A stretch of 64,000 bases of DNA from Fidelibacterota bacterium (GTDB taxonomy: Bacteria; Fidelibacterota; Marinisomatia; SCGC-AAA003-L08; TS1B11), in the NCBI GenBank assembly GCA_004124295.1, contig SCKI01000001.1, positions 248,001-312,000 on the forward strand, in the 5' to 3' direction. A program made the position numbers and the translations under genes. Numbering within the stretch: the first letter of the stretch is position 1; the number at the start of each line of letters is the position of its first letter. The notes below the pieces were generated by a model. That model worked only from the letters and a program-made list of their open reading frames with translations, had not been told where the DNA came from and did not search any database. Below, in pieces: positions 1-8,640 of this stretch.

Positions 1-33
1 GCCAATCCTGTGGTCTGGCTTAACTTTTAATTC

Positions 34-62
34 TTGCCGTATAGCGTTAAGCGCTATATATT
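34..62 (+). promoter_or_regulatory. Putative higBA promoter with operator palindrome
   Basis: A -35-like TTGCCG (34-39) and a -10-like TATATT (57-62) are 17 bp apart. The spacer contains an inverted repeat, TATAGCG-TTAAG-CGCTATA (40-58). Toxin-antitoxin operons are usually autorepressed by the antitoxin binding such a palindrome over the promoter, so this is a plausible HigA operator. The predicted transcription start would fall almost on the GTG of higB at 68, which suggests a leaderless or very short leader. The promoter call is by eye only. Confidence 0.5.
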
Positions 63-67
63 ACTAA

Positions 68-349
68 GTGATCGTCTCCTTCAAGGGCCCCATTGCCGAG
101 GACATCTTCAGGCGGCACCGGGTAAAAAGGCTCGACACAGGCGTCCAGCGAATGGCGCTGCGCAAACTGCGCATGCTGCACCACGCTCATACGCTGGCTG
201 ATTTGCGCATTCCGCCAGGTAACCGGCTCGAAAAATTGAAGGGAGACCGGGGTGGCCAATACAGCGTACGGATCAACGACCGGTGGCGCATTTGTTTCGA
301 TTGGCGCAACAGGAACGCACATGAAGTGGAAATCATCGACTATCATTAA
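68..349 (+). CDS. higB: HigB-type mRNA interferase toxin (RelE/ParE superfamily)
   Basis: This 93-residue protein has the usual length and sequence pattern of the HigB/plasmid maintenance killer family. The hallmark block GQYSVRINDRWRICFDW lies near residues 66-82, followed by the short C-terminal strand EVEIIDYH. Family members cleave mRNA at the ribosome and are neutralised by a HigA partner, which is encoded 14 nt downstream. The start is a GTG placed directly after a promoter-like sequence, with no Shine-Dalgarno sequence in between. The toxin-first gene order is typical of higBA. The frame is intact, so the toxin is probably functional. Confidence 0.9.
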   Translation: MIVSFKGPIAEDIFRRHRVKRLDTGVQRMALRKLRMLHHAHTLADLRIPPGNRLEKLKGDRGGQYSVRINDRWRICFDWRNRNAHEVEIIDYH

Positions 350-363
350 CAGGGGCAATCACT

Positions 364-669
364 ATGGCAACCGATAAAATGGCGCCGGTACATCCGGGCG
401 AGATATTGCTGCTGGAATTTTTGAATCCCATGGGGTTGAGCCAGAATCGCCTGGCACTTGATATCGGGGTCCATCCCCGGCGGATCAACGAGGTGGTGCT
501 CGGCCGCCGAGGGGTGAGCGCCAACACGGCCCTGCGCCTGGCCCGTTACTTCGGCAACTCGGCAGAGTTCTGGCTGGGCTTGCAAAGCCAGTACGATCTT
601 GATATCGAAGAGGATGCCTACGGTGACCAGTTGGAAAAGGATGTAAAGGTACTGGAGCGGTCCACCTAG
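364..669 (+). CDS. higA: HigA-type antitoxin, XRE-family HTH
   Basis: The 101-residue protein starts with the HigA signature HPGEILLLEFL and continues with a helix-turn-helix (SQNRLALDIGV, then RINEVVLGRRGVSANTALRLARYFG). The tail NSAEFWLGLQSQYDLDI is characteristic of the HigA/VapI group. It should bind HigB and repress the operon through the palindrome upstream of higB. An AGGGG Shine-Dalgarno sequence lies about 8 nt before the ATG. It follows the toxin gene with a 14-nt gap, so the two are very likely co-transcribed. Confidence 0.92.
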   Translation: MATDKMAPVHPGEILLLEFLNPMGLSQNRLALDIGVHPRRINEVVLGRRGVSANTALRLARYFGNSAEFWLGLQSQYDLDIEEDAYGDQLEKDVKVLERST

Positions 670-680
670 AATATGCCCCC

Positions 681-953
681 ATGAAAGCCCTCCGTCTCAT
701 CGTCTCCGGCCGGGTGCAGGGCGTCGCCTTCCGCTACTATGCGCGCCGGGCAGCGGCCAGTCTCGGGGTCCGGGGGTATGTGCGGAATCTGCCCGGCGGC
801 GAAGTGGAAATCGTCGCCGAAGGTCCGCCAGAGGCGGTGGACAAGCTGGCCAGCTGGGCCAGAAACGGTCCCCCTCTGGCCCGGGTCAGCGGTATGGAGG
901 CCGTTGAGCTGCAGGCAACGGTTGGCTATAGCGAGTTCAGCGTCCGGCGCTGA
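681..953 (+). CDS. acyP: Acylphosphatase
   Basis: The 90-residue protein has the full acylphosphatase fold signature. GRVQGVAFR contains the catalytic Arg18, and YVRNLPGG supplies the catalytic Asn36. It hydrolyses carboxyl-phosphate bonds of acylphosphates in the cytoplasm. The gene begins 11 nt after higA on the same strand, but the products are functionally unrelated. No clear ribosome binding site precedes the ATG, so it may rely on read-through from upstream. The frame stops just before a block of TTGGATG-type repeats. Confidence 0.95.
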   Translation: MKALRLIVSGRVQGVAFRYYARRAAASLGVRGYVRNLPGGEVEIVAEGPPEAVDKLASWARNGPPLARVSGMEAVELQATVGYSEFSVRR

Positions 954-967
954 GGAGAGGGCCATGA

Positions 968-1013
968 GCGGGGGATGTTGGATATTGGATGTTGGATGTT
1001 GGATAGCCTGCCA
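968..1013. repeat. Intergenic word-repeat array, TTGGATG type
   Basis: Between acyP and the 3' end of the EgtC-like gene lies a short array of degenerate TTGGATG/TTGGATAT units (about five), ending in CCTGCCAC directly against the stop codon of the minus-strand gene. Similar words occur at 37.4 and 39.8 kb. It does not look coding. It belongs to the dispersed array family described in the findings. Confidence 0.75.
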
Positions 1014-1814
1014 CTAGGAACTTGAGATGCCCAGCGGCTCCACGGCAGCCGGCCGGTCCGGGTGCAGGCTGATGAGGGAGCCCTCCGGAACCTCCTCCCA
1101 GGGGTCGCCCGGCGTGAGCGGCTCCGAGGCGGCCACTGTCCCCCCGGCGAAGAATCCCTTCCGCTCCAGCAGATAGAGGCTATTGGCCGGTGACACGTTC
1201 GCCCAGCGGGTAACCACGGCGCTGTGGCCATCGGTGAGGGCAAAGTTGAGCTGCAGTGTCAGGCCACCGGCCCGGGCCAGCCCGGCCAACTCCCCGATGA
1301 CAGACCGGACGGCTCCGGCCATATCCTGTCCAGCCTCCAGCCGGTCGGTGATCAATCTAAATATCGTCTCCGAGTCGGTGGCGCTCTGCAGGGCGGCATA
1401 GGCGTCGCCGGAGAGCAGTGCCTGGAGCTGGCGGCGCATTGTCGTGCGGAAATCCTCAATGTAGCCGTTGTGCATGAACAGGTACGGCCCGCTGTCGAAA
1501 GGCTGGGTGGCAGCGCTGCCGGCGGTGGCGGAGTCGGTGGCGTTGCGGACGTTCGCCACCACGACATCGCCAATCACCAGTCTGCTGAGGCCGGGGAGGT
1601 CCCGGTCGGCCCAGATCGGTTCCGCCCTCCGGTAGCAGGCCGGGCGGTGGTCAACGTCATGGTTGTACCAGCCCAGTCCGAAGCCGTCGGCATTCACCGA
1701 GCCTGACAGGAGCTCGGCCGGCCGGTGGCTCTGCAGGTAGAGGCTGTGATCCCCCTCCAGCAACAGCTGCCGGGCCTGGATAGGCTTTCCCAGATAGATG
1801 GCAAAGCGGCACAT
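1014..1814 (-). CDS. egtC: Class II glutamine amidotransferase, EgtC-like
   Basis: The 266-residue protein begins MCRFAIYLG, giving the N-terminal nucleophile Cys2 of class II (Ntn) glutamine amidotransferases. It carries the expected NADGFGLGWY, NVRNATDS and MHNGYIEDF blocks. The best family match is EgtC, which removes glutamate from gamma-glutamyl-hercynylcysteine sulfoxide in ergothioneine synthesis. No EgtB or EgtD is visible nearby, so it could equally be a generic YafJ-type amidohydrolase. The ATG lies in a clear context and the length is normal. A word-repeat array abuts its stop codon. Confidence 0.8.
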   Translation of the reverse strand: MCRFAIYLGKPIQARQLLLEGDHSLYLQSHRPAELLSGSVNADGFGLGWYNHDVDHRPACYRRAEPIWADRDLPGLSRLVIGDVVVANVRNATDSATAGSAATQPFDSGPYLFMHNGYIEDFRTTMRRQLQALLSGDAYAALQSATDSETIFRLITDRLEAGQDMAGAVRSVIGELAGLARAGGLTLQLNFALTDGHSAVVTRWANVSPANSLYLLERKGFFAGGTVAASEPLTPGDPWEEVPEGSLISLHPDRPAAVEPLGISSS

Positions 1815-1862
1815 GGGATTAAAGAAAAGTCAAATTTCAAAAGTTAAAAGGTAAATCATATG

Positions 1863-2237
1863 TCAGCGATGTTGTTTGGCGGTAATCACCGGCTGGGCAA
1901 TGATGTTAGCCAACTCAGCGGCCTCATTTGAAATAGTAGTCAGATTTGGGCCGTTGTGAGCAAGGCCGGCTTTGTCAATCAAGCGCAACCAGTACCGTGT
2001 TTCGCGCAATTCCTTCAGAACTATCTGCAATTTATGCACAAAATCGGCCCGGCTTTCCGCAGCTTGGGCCTCCTCGTAATTAGCACCTGAGGAGGTCGCA
2101 AAACGTGCCAATTGACCGGATACATGCCGTGCGACCCCGTTGTCATCCAGAGAGGACAGGAAGTTCAGGACAGCCACGCCGAAATCTAGCAGCCTTTCCG
2201 ACAGGTCTCTAGCAGGTGTGCTCCCCATTTTTGCCAT
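1863..2237 (-). CDS. Four-helix-bundle protein (23S rRNA intervening-sequence protein family)
   Basis: The 124-residue, mostly helical protein ends in the typical segment ADFVHKLQIVLKELRETRYW, LRLIDKAGL and ELANIIAQPVITAK. This pattern marks the four-helix-bundle family first found as reading frames inside 23S rRNA intervening sequences; related proteins are common as stand-alone genes. Their function is not established. A good AAGGGA Shine-Dalgarno sequence precedes the ATG, and the gene starts 25 nt after the nucleoside kinase, so it is probably in that operon. No rRNA gene is present here, so this copy is not an rRNA insert. Confidence 0.8.
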   Translation of the reverse strand: MAKMGSTPARDLSERLLDFGVAVLNFLSSLDDNGVARHVSGQLARFATSSGANYEEAQAAESRADFVHKLQIVLKELRETRYWLRLIDKAGLAHNGPNLTTISNEAAELANIIAQPVITAKQHR

Positions 2238-2262
2238 TTCCCTTTTACGCTTTGACTTATTT

Positions 2263-3771
2263 TCAATAATCGAAGGCGCTGCCGCCCAAAAATTCCCGCA
2301 GGATGGAATTACGCGGTACCGCGTCGGCGTCGATGGGATGGACGAAGGAGAGGAAAGTCAGCAGGCGCCCGGCCTCATCGCCAGCAGGGCTGTCCGCAGG
2401 CACCTCCCGCAGCGCCATTTCCGCCGGCTCGCGGAGAGCAGCCAGTTCATAGACCAGGGATGAATTGAACATCAGATCGGCCGCCTCCTGGTAGGCAAAA
2501 ATGTGCCGCTCCTCACCCATGCGCACGGTCGGCCAGCGCAGAATCGTCTCCTCGGCGTTGTAGCCCCTGAACTGCCGGTCCCGGACCATGCGGCGGAGCA
2601 GCCGGCTGTCCGAGCTGGAGACCCGGTGCTCGTTATCAATATTCAGCTGCGTGATGGCACTGACGTAAATACGCTGGAGATTGTGGCGGCCGAGCTCTTC
2701 GGTGAACAGCGGATTGAGGCCATGGATACCCTCGACAAGCAGAAACGCGGTCGGGGAGATCTGCAGAAAGCCGCCGGTATTGGCGCCACGCCCTTCCCGG
2801 AACGAGTAGCTGCGGCGAGCGACCTGGGTCCCGTCCAGAAGGGCGGTGAGATCCCGGATCATGCGTGTCGCATCGACACCCTCCAGCGATTCGAAATCGT
2901 GTACGCCATCGGGACCTAGGGTCAGGTCGGAACGGTCCCGGAAATAGTTGTCCATGGAAATAACGAGCGTGTCAAAGCCGAGGACCTTCAGCTGGATCGC
3001 CAGCCGCTTGGTAAAAGTGGTTTTGCCCGATGCTGAGGGGCCGGAAACGAAGATTACCCGCTGGTCAGGCCGAGCGGCAATGGCGTCGGCGATTTCGGCC
3101 ACCGTCTTCTCGTGCAATCCTTCGGCCACCATGAGGGTTTCCCGGAAATCGGACCGATCCAGCAGCAAGTTCAGTTGGCGCAAGTTATTGATATGCAGTG
3201 CCCGGCCCCATTTCTGGCGCTGCTGAATGATCTGATAGAGCTTGGGGCTGTCCCGGAACGGCGGCACCTCGTAGGGGGGCAGCAGGCCGGGAAATCGGAG
3301 CACGATCCCATGGTCGTATGGGTCCAGGCCAAACTTGCCCAGGCGGGTCAGATCGGTGATCATCGGCTCCAGGCGGTAGTCGAGGGAGGAACCGAAGCGG
3401 GCCGCCGGGATCCGGTCGCCCTCCAGCCGGCGGAGGATTTCCAGTTTATCCTTGCGGCCCCGGGCGCTAAAGCGGTCCTGGAGCTCCTGCCGGTCCAGCT
3501 CCAGCAGCTCCAGCGGGGTCGCGTCAGCTGTGTAGCGGCGCAACGTTTCGGTCAGGGCGACCAGATCGGCGCCGTCCGTGCGGTTGGCGGCGCCAAAATG
3601 GCAAAAGTAGCCCCCCAGAAAGGAGTGCTCGATGTAAAACTCGCGGCCCGGGAAAATCTCGTCTACGGCGGCGGCCAGCAGAAATCCCAGCGAACTGTGC
3701 AGCGCACTGGGATGTTCGGTGGCCGTCCCCGGTACATTCGCCGGGGAGGCCGGGCTGGAGGTCTGGGTCAC
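2263..3771 (-). CDS. Nucleoside kinase (uridine kinase/phosphoribulokinase family)
   Basis: The 502-residue protein has two parts. The N-terminal half carries [13 protein letters not shown], resembling the second accessory domain of threonyl-tRNA synthetase that is found in long uridine-kinase homologues. The C-terminal half has a P-loop, GPSASGKTT (near residue 245), and a uridine-kinase core with SMDNYF and a Glu-Gly-His block ([10 protein letters not shown]). The likely reaction is ATP-dependent phosphorylation of a nucleoside. The start is a GTG sharing the four bases GTGA with the stop codon of the upstream DUF255 gene, so the two are translationally coupled. Confidence 0.85.
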   Translation of the reverse strand: MTQTSSPASPANVPGTATEHPSALHSSLGFLLAAAVDEIFPGREFYIEHSFLGGYFCHFGAANRTDGADLVALTETLRRYTADATPLELLELDRQELQDRFSARGRKDKLEILRRLEGDRIPAARFGSSLDYRLEPMITDLTRLGKFGLDPYDHGIVLRFPGLLPPYEVPPFRDSPKLYQIIQQRQKWGRALHINNLRQLNLLLDRSDFRETLMVAEGLHEKTVAEIADAIAARPDQRVIFVSGPSASGKTTFTKRLAIQLKVLGFDTLVISMDNYFRDRSDLTLGPDGVHDFESLEGVDATRMIRDLTALLDGTQVARRSYSFREGRGANTGGFLQISPTAFLLVEGIHGLNPLFTEELGRHNLQRIYVSAITQLNIDNEHRVSSSDSRLLRRMVRDRQFRGYNAEETILRWPTVRMGEERHIFAYQEAADLMFNSSLVYELAALREPAEMALREVPADSPAGDEAGRLLTFLSFVHPIDADAVPRNSILREFLGGSAFDY

Positions 3772-5834
3772 TTGCGGTTCAGTCCGGCCAGCATGATGCT
3801 GATGTCCGTGGTGGGCGTATCGCAGGTCTGGTTCCGGCAGACGTATGCGGTCGCGGCGCCCCCAAGACTGAGTTGGTTTTTGGTAAAGGGGGCCAACTTG
3901 ATGATGGCTTCGTTGTCGTTATTGGGCCGCAGGACCACCACCTTGCTCGGGTGGTAGTTTTCCCTGAGCGCAGCCAGCATGGCCTGGGTGTCTGCGGCGG
4001 CCGGGTCGCCGGCGATGACCACCTCGTAGGTGGGACCCAGTGCGAAAGCGGTCGCCGTGAGCAGATAGGTAAAACTGGTGGGCGCCTGCTCCACTTTGCC
4101 GGCAGCGGTGCGGCCGATGGCGGCGGCCCGTTCATCATAGACCGTTTCCCCGGTGATGCGGCCCAGGCGGAGGAGGTTCATGGCTGCCGCCGAGTTGCCG
4201 GAAGGAATGGCGCCGTCGTAAAGGTCTTTGTTGCGAATCAGCAGCTTCTCGCTGTCATCAGCGGTGAAATACAGGCCGCCGTCCTGCTCATCCCAGAAGC
4301 GGTCCAGCATATCAGTGGTCAGCTCTATGGCGGTGGCAAGGTAGCCGGTATTAAAGGTGGCTTCGTAGAGGTTGAGCAGACCCCAGACAAGGAAGGCGTA
4401 GTCGTCCAGGTGTGCGGCGATGCCGGCGTGGCCGCCGCGATAACGGTGCAGCAGGCGGCCCTCTCCATCGCGGAGCTTGTCCAGGATCAGACCAAGCGCT
4501 TTTTCGGCCGCCTCAACATAGGCGGGAGTCTCGAGAATATGCCCGGCCTGGGCTAGGGCGGCAATCATCAGGCCGTTCCAGTCGGTGAGAATCTTGTCGT
4601 CAAGGGACGGACGGACCCGGGCCTCGCGGTGGGTCAGCAGATTCGCCTGGATGCCGGCCCAGCGCTGCGCATCCGCCTTTGAAAGCGGGCTGGTGAGATG
4701 CAGAATATTGTTGCCGCTGGGCAGACCGGTGGACTCCTCCTTGAAGTTGCCCCGGGCCAGCAAATTGAACCGTTCGGTTAGCCACCGGGCGTCCTTGGAA
4801 CCCAGGACGGAGGCGATTTCTTCTGTGGTCCACAGATAGAATTTTCCCTCCTCGCCCTCGGAATCGGCGTCTTCAGCTGAGTAGAAGCCCCCCTCGGAGG
4901 AGGTCATGTCCCGGGAAATATAGCCGGCGATCTCATGGGCCGTCTGGGCATACAGGGGATCTTTGGTCGCCTGGTAGGCCTCGGTGTAGGCCATCATCAG
5001 CATAGCCTGATCGTAAAGCATTTTCTCGAAGTGGGGCAGCAGCCAGAATTCATCGGTGGAGTAGCGGTGGAAACCGAAGCCGACGTGATCATAGATGCCG
5101 CCTCGGCGCATGCCCTGCAGGGTAGTCTCCACCATCTCGAGGAGAGTTGCATCACCGGTTGCGGCGTATTGGCGCAGCAGGAAGATGAGCTGGTGTGGCG
5201 AAGGGAACTTGGGTCGGCTGCCGAAGCCCCCGTTGCGGGCATCGAACCGCTCCCGGCTGCGGGCCACGGCCAGGGCGATATCGTTAGAGGTCAGATCGTC
5301 GCCGGCGCTGCTCTGCTGCGACTTGACCAGGGCCTCCAACACCGCACCGGTGGTGGCCGTGATCCGCTCCGGCTCCTGCGTCCATAACTGGTTGAGGCGC
5401 GGCAGGAGCTCAAGCATGCCCATTCGGCCGAAGCGCCCCTCTTTGGGGATGTAGGTGCCGGCGAAGAACGGCTTTTTATCCGGCGTCATGACGATAGTCA
5501 AGGGCCAGCCGCCGCTGCCGGTCATCATCTGGGCCACCGTCATGTAGATCTGGTCAATATCGGGCCGTTCCTCCCGGTCCACCTTGATGGCGATATAGTG
5601 ATCGTTCAGCAGCTTTGCCACCGCTTCGTCTTCAAACGATTCATGGGCCATGACATGGCACCAGTGGCAGGTGGCGTAGCCGATGGAGAGGAAAATGGGT
5701 TTGTTCTGGTCCCGGGCAGCGGCGAATGCCTCCTCGCCCCAAGGGTACCAGTCCACCGGATTATTGGCGTGCTGGAGTAGGTAGGGACTGCGGGCATTGG
5801 CCAGCCGGTTGGTGCCGGCAACGGTCTGGTTCAT
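3768..5834 (-). CDS. Thioredoxin-domain protein of the DUF255/YyaL (SSP411) family
   Basis: The 688-residue protein opens with the family signature [18 protein letters not shown] and a thioredoxin-like CHWCH motif near residue 56, then [23 protein letters not shown]. The rest is an (alpha/alpha)6-type glycosidase-like domain, as in B. subtilis YyaL. The biochemical role is unsettled. I chose the ATG at 5834 because AGGAG lies 6 nt upstream and the length fits the family. An in-frame GTG at 5999, touching the stop codon of the S4 gene, would add 55 residues containing a hydrophobic stretch after QRRAK that could be a signal peptide. Confidence 0.85.
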   Translation of the reverse strand: MNQTVAGTNRLANARSPYLLQHANNPVDWYPWGEEAFAAARDQNKPIFLSIGYATCHWCHVMAHESFEDEAVAKLLNDHYIAIKVDREERPDIDQIYMTVAQMMTGSGGWPLTIVMTPDKKPFFAGTYIPKEGRFGRMGMLELLPRLNQLWTQEPERITATTGAVLEALVKSQQSSAGDDLTSNDIALAVARSRERFDARNGGFGSRPKFPSPHQLIFLLRQYAATGDATLLEMVETTLQGMRRGGIYDHVGFGFHRYSTDEFWLLPHFEKMLYDQAMLMMAYTEAYQATKDPLYAQTAHEIAGYISRDMTSSEGGFYSAEDADSEGEEGKFYLWTTEEIASVLGSKDARWLTERFNLLARGNFKEESTGLPSGNNILHLTSPLSKADAQRWAGIQANLLTHREARVRPSLDDKILTDWNGLMIAALAQAGHILETPAYVEAAEKALGLILDKLRDGEGRLLHRYRGGHAGIAAHLDDYAFLVWGLLNLYEATFNTGYLATAIELTTDMLDRFWDEQDGGLYFTADDSEKLLIRNKDLYDGAIPSGNSAAAMNLLRLGRITGETVYDERAAAIGRTAAGKVEQAPTSFTYLLTATAFALGPTYEVVIAGDPAAADTQAMLAALRENYHPSKVVVLRPNNDNEAIIKLAPFTKNQLSLGGAATAYVCRNQTCDTPTTDISIMLAGLNRK

Positions 5835-5999
5835 CTCGGTCTCCTGCTCAACCTGTCGCGGTGATGGCACATTTGCCAAGCCGAAACTTACCATTAGCAA
5901 CGGCAGGTAGAGCAACTTTGCCCTCCGCTGTACGGGCTCCTGCCCGCGTGTCCTGCGTGCCGGGCGATGCTTCAGCCCCCGGTATATCAGGGTTGCCAC

Positions 6000-6389
6000 T
6001 TAATCCATTTCCCTCATTTTCTGGATAGCCCGGCGCTCCCGCTTGGTGGGACGGCCGCCGGTGCTTCGTCTGGATTTTTGGAATGCGCTCTCCATCTTCC
6101 TTACCGTTTCCACCCGCTCAAGTTCCTGCCTCGGGGTCACATCGGTGTACAATTCCGCCACGGCCCCGGCGGAGACCCTTTGGCGCTTCAGGCCGGTGAC
6201 CAGAATCGTCTGCCGGTGGTGCGGGCGGGTGATCTCCAGCCGGTCGTTGATCGCAACCGGCCGGCCGGGTTTGATACGCCGGCCCGCGATCTTCACTTTG
6301 CCTGCCTGGCAAGCCTGGGCCGCCAGGCTCCGGGTTTTGAACAGCCGGGCGGTCCATAGCCATTTGTCGATGCGTAGGGTCTCGTCCAT
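6000..6389 (-). CDS. S4-domain RNA-binding protein, Hsp15-like
   Basis: The protein from the ATG at 6389 is 129 residues. It begins MDETLRIDKWLWTARLFKTR and continues with the S4 fold (AAQACQAGKVKIAGRRIKPGRPV), then a basic tail rich in Arg and Lys. This is the pattern of Hsp15 (HslR), which binds free 50S subunits carrying nascent chains. The upstream 24 in-frame codons look non-native, and the ATG follows the stop codon of the preceding gene by 4 nt, which supports this start. It is co-directional and tightly packed with its neighbours. Confidence 0.88.
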   Translation of the reverse strand: MDETLRIDKWLWTARLFKTRSLAAQACQAGKVKIAGRRIKPGRPVAINDRLEITRPHHRQTILVTGLKRQRVSAGAVAELYTDVTPRQELERVETVRKMESAFQKSRRSTGGRPTKRERRAIQKMREMD

Positions 6390-6393
6390 GCGC

Positions 6394-7347
6394 TTACCAG
6401 CGGTACCCTGCCGACAGGCCCGCCGCGAGCAGGATGACGCCATTGGGGTCGCCCGGCGCAACCGGCAGCTGCAGCAGGCTGGTCCTGGCCGACAGTACGA
6501 AGCCCGGCCGGGTCCCCCGGGCCGTATCGTCCCAGACCACCAGACCCAGCCCGGCGCTCAGGCCAAAGCGGTTTTCATGGCCGGTCGTGGTGCTGATCCT
6601 GAACAGGCCGCCTCCCACTTGGAGCGCCAGCTTCCCCGCTGACAGTCCGATACTGCTGCCCAGTCCCAGCACCGTTAACGGCGGGGAGAAGGCGCTCCGT
6701 TCGGCCGGTAGATGAGCGGCGAAACGGTCCAACGAAAGGATCAGGCCGAAAGCGCGGGTACCGCTGATGCGATAGTTGAACCTCAGGATATGCAGCAGGG
6801 CCGGCTTGTGGCTCTGGGACACTGCCGCGCCAAGGGGCATCACCGGCCCGGTCTGGAAAGTGGTCACGTTGCCGACCCTGACGCCCAGTGCGTTGACCCG
6901 GTCCCAGAAGCCGTCACTCACCGCCAGGGTATCCGGGTCCAGTTCGGCGGATCGGCGCATGGCCTCCAGCAGGGCGGCATGTTCGTCCAGCAGGGTCTGC
7001 TGATAGGGGTGGTCAGCGGGGAGAAAATGGTCGGCTCTGGCCAGGGCGCTGCGATAGAGAGCATCGGCCTCGGCATAGCTTCCCGCCAGGGTAACGGCAT
7101 GGGCGAGGTTCCGCAAGGCTGTGGTGCGGCGCAGATCCTCTTCGGGATAATCGGCGGCCAGGGCCAGGGCGCTGCGAAAGTAGCCGGCGGCCAGGGGCAG
7201 CAGACCTTGTGCCAGGGCACGGTTGCCGGCCGCACTGAGTCCCTCCCAGGTAGTGGCCTGACTGGCCAGCAGCGCCGGTCCCAACGCGGCAGCGATAGCC
7301 AGGTAAATCCTGATCCTGGGGACAGAGCAAAGCCGGCGGCGGTTCAT
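6394..7347 (-). CDS. Secreted TPR protein with C-terminal barrel-like strands
   Basis: The 317-residue protein has an N-terminal signal-like segment (IYLAIAAALGPALLASQA). Residues about 35-135 hold two or three TPR-like helical pairs (AGNRALAQGLLPLAAGYFRSAL, and YAEADALYRSALARADHFLP). The C-terminal half is glycine-rich and strand-like, ending in LAAGLSAGYRW with a terminal aromatic as in outer-membrane beta-barrels. The family was not recognised. A role at the cell envelope is inferred. It is the first gene of the minus-strand run reaching to 1.8 kb. Confidence 0.65.
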   Translation of the reverse strand: MNRRRLCSVPRIRIYLAIAAALGPALLASQATTWEGLSAAGNRALAQGLLPLAAGYFRSALALAADYPEEDLRRTTALRNLAHAVTLAGSYAEADALYRSALARADHFLPADHPYQQTLLDEHAALLEAMRRSAELDPDTLAVSDGFWDRVNALGVRVGNVTTFQTGPVMPLGAAVSQSHKPALLHILRFNYRISGTRAFGLILSLDRFAAHLPAERSAFSPPLTVLGLGSSIGLSAGKLALQVGGGLFRISTTTGHENRFGLSAGLGLVVWDDTARGTRPGFVLSARTSLLQLPVAPGDPNGVILLAAGLSAGYRW

Positions 7348-7529
7348 GACGCCTAAGGTACATACTCCGTCGCCGATTGTGTGATGGAAAGCTCAGGCGG
7401 TTCTGGCCCGGAAGAGTAAAAAGAATTAAGTTTCGGGCACCGCTGTGATAGGTGGTCTAACCGAGGGGAGAGCGGATACCGGCACGTGCAGTGATTTATT
7501 ATGCCTTGCAGATGGATATGGATTAGCAG

Positions 7530-8465
7530 TTGAAAGCCATAGTTAGAGCCGATCTTGACGGGATTGTCTCTGCAGCATTACTGAAAGCCATCGGCCAGGT
7601 TGATCAGGTCGAGATGGTGGATATCAAGGATATGCTGGATGGGAAGATTGCCATCACCAATGAGGACATCCTCTGCAATTTGCCTTACCATCCCGACTGC
7701 TATCTGTGGTTCGACCATCATTCCAGCGAGGCCAGGCGGACGCCGCCCGTGCCCACGAATTTCCAGGGCGCGTTCAGCCTTTCCCCCAGCGCTGCGCATG
7801 TGATCTACGATTATTTCCTGCCCTTTCATCCCAAGTTGGAACGCTTTAAGGGGCTGATCAAAGATACCGACATGGTAGACAGCGCCGATCTGACTGAGGA
7901 GAACATATACAATCCCCAAGGGAATATTCTGCTGGGATTTCTTCTGGATCCCCGGTCACGAATGGCAAAGCATGCCGATAATAGTGAGCGCTACCGGGCA
8001 TGGCAGGCCCAATTACCGGCTCTGTTAATCAGCGAATCGACGGATCATATCCTCGAATTGCCGGAGACACAACACTGGATCGACCAGTACAAGAGCAGCC
8101 AGGCGGCGGCCATTGCAGTGCTGAAAGAGACCACAAAACTGGAAGGGAACGTGATTTTCAGCGATTTCAGGGGGCGCACGGCGCCGCCGGTGAACCGGTT
8201 CGTCATTTATTCATTGCCGGAATTCGCCGCCGGTAATATTTCGGTCCAGATTTCTGACGGCAGTGATGACCTCTGGTTTGAGATTTCGGTGGGGCACTCC
8301 ATATTCAACCGCACCTCCATGGTGGATGTCGGAGACCTGTGCGGCTGGTACGGCGGTGGCGGCCACAGGGCTGTTGGGGTCTGCCGGCCCGGCGCCGACG
8401 ATGTCGATCAGGTCCTGGAGGAAATTCTCCACGCCTGCATGGAGGCGCCGGTTTCCCAGGATTAA
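7530..8465 (+). CDS. DHH/DHHA1-family phosphoesterase
   Basis: The 311-residue protein shows the DHH superfamily motifs in order: RADLDGIVSA at the N-terminus, WFDHHSSE near residue 68, KDTDMVDSADL near 110, and the DHHA1-type glycine motif GGGGHRAVG near 280. Enzymes of this family are manganese-dependent phosphoesterases acting on cyclic dinucleotides, pAp/nanoRNA or polyphosphate; the substrate cannot be assigned here. Translation seems to start at a TTG at 7530, since the protein then begins MKAIVRADLDG as in relatives. It is followed by a strong terminator. Confidence 0.83.
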   Translation: MKAIVRADLDGIVSAALLKAIGQVDQVEMVDIKDMLDGKIAITNEDILCNLPYHPDCYLWFDHHSSEARRTPPVPTNFQGAFSLSPSAAHVIYDYFLPFHPKLERFKGLIKDTDMVDSADLTEENIYNPQGNILLGFLLDPRSRMAKHADNSERYRAWQAQLPALLISESTDHILELPETQHWIDQYKSSQAAAIAVLKETTKLEGNVIFSDFRGRTAPPVNRFVIYSLPEFAAGNISVQISDGSDDLWFEISVGHSIFNRTSMVDVGDLCGWYGGGGHRAVGVCRPGADDVDQVLEEILHACMEAPVSQD

Positions 8466-8501
8466 GAGCGCTCCCAGGCATTGTGCTTCCGTCCAGAACT
8501 G

Positions 8502-8523
8502 CCCGGCCCCGGCCGGGTTTTTT
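8502..8523 (+). terminator. Rho-independent terminator after the DHH gene
   Basis: A perfect GC stem, CCCGGCC paired with GGCCGGG, is followed by TTTTTT at 8518-8523. It lies 37 nt after the DHH phosphoesterase stop codon on the same strand and separates it from the convergent giant surface-protein gene. Confidence 0.85.
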
Positions 8524-8640
8524 CATGCCTGCCTGTTAGCCGGCAGCCGCTGCCCGGATATACCGAGCCCCCAGCCCCGACACTTGGAGGTATCAGGAAC
8601 CGGGGGCGTCTGTCCGGCAAGTCTTGGCTGAGCGGCCGCT

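Noticed and set aside
1863-2237. Intervening sequence inside a 23S rRNA gene
   Set aside because: The four-helix-bundle gene belongs to that family by sequence, but no rRNA flanks it.
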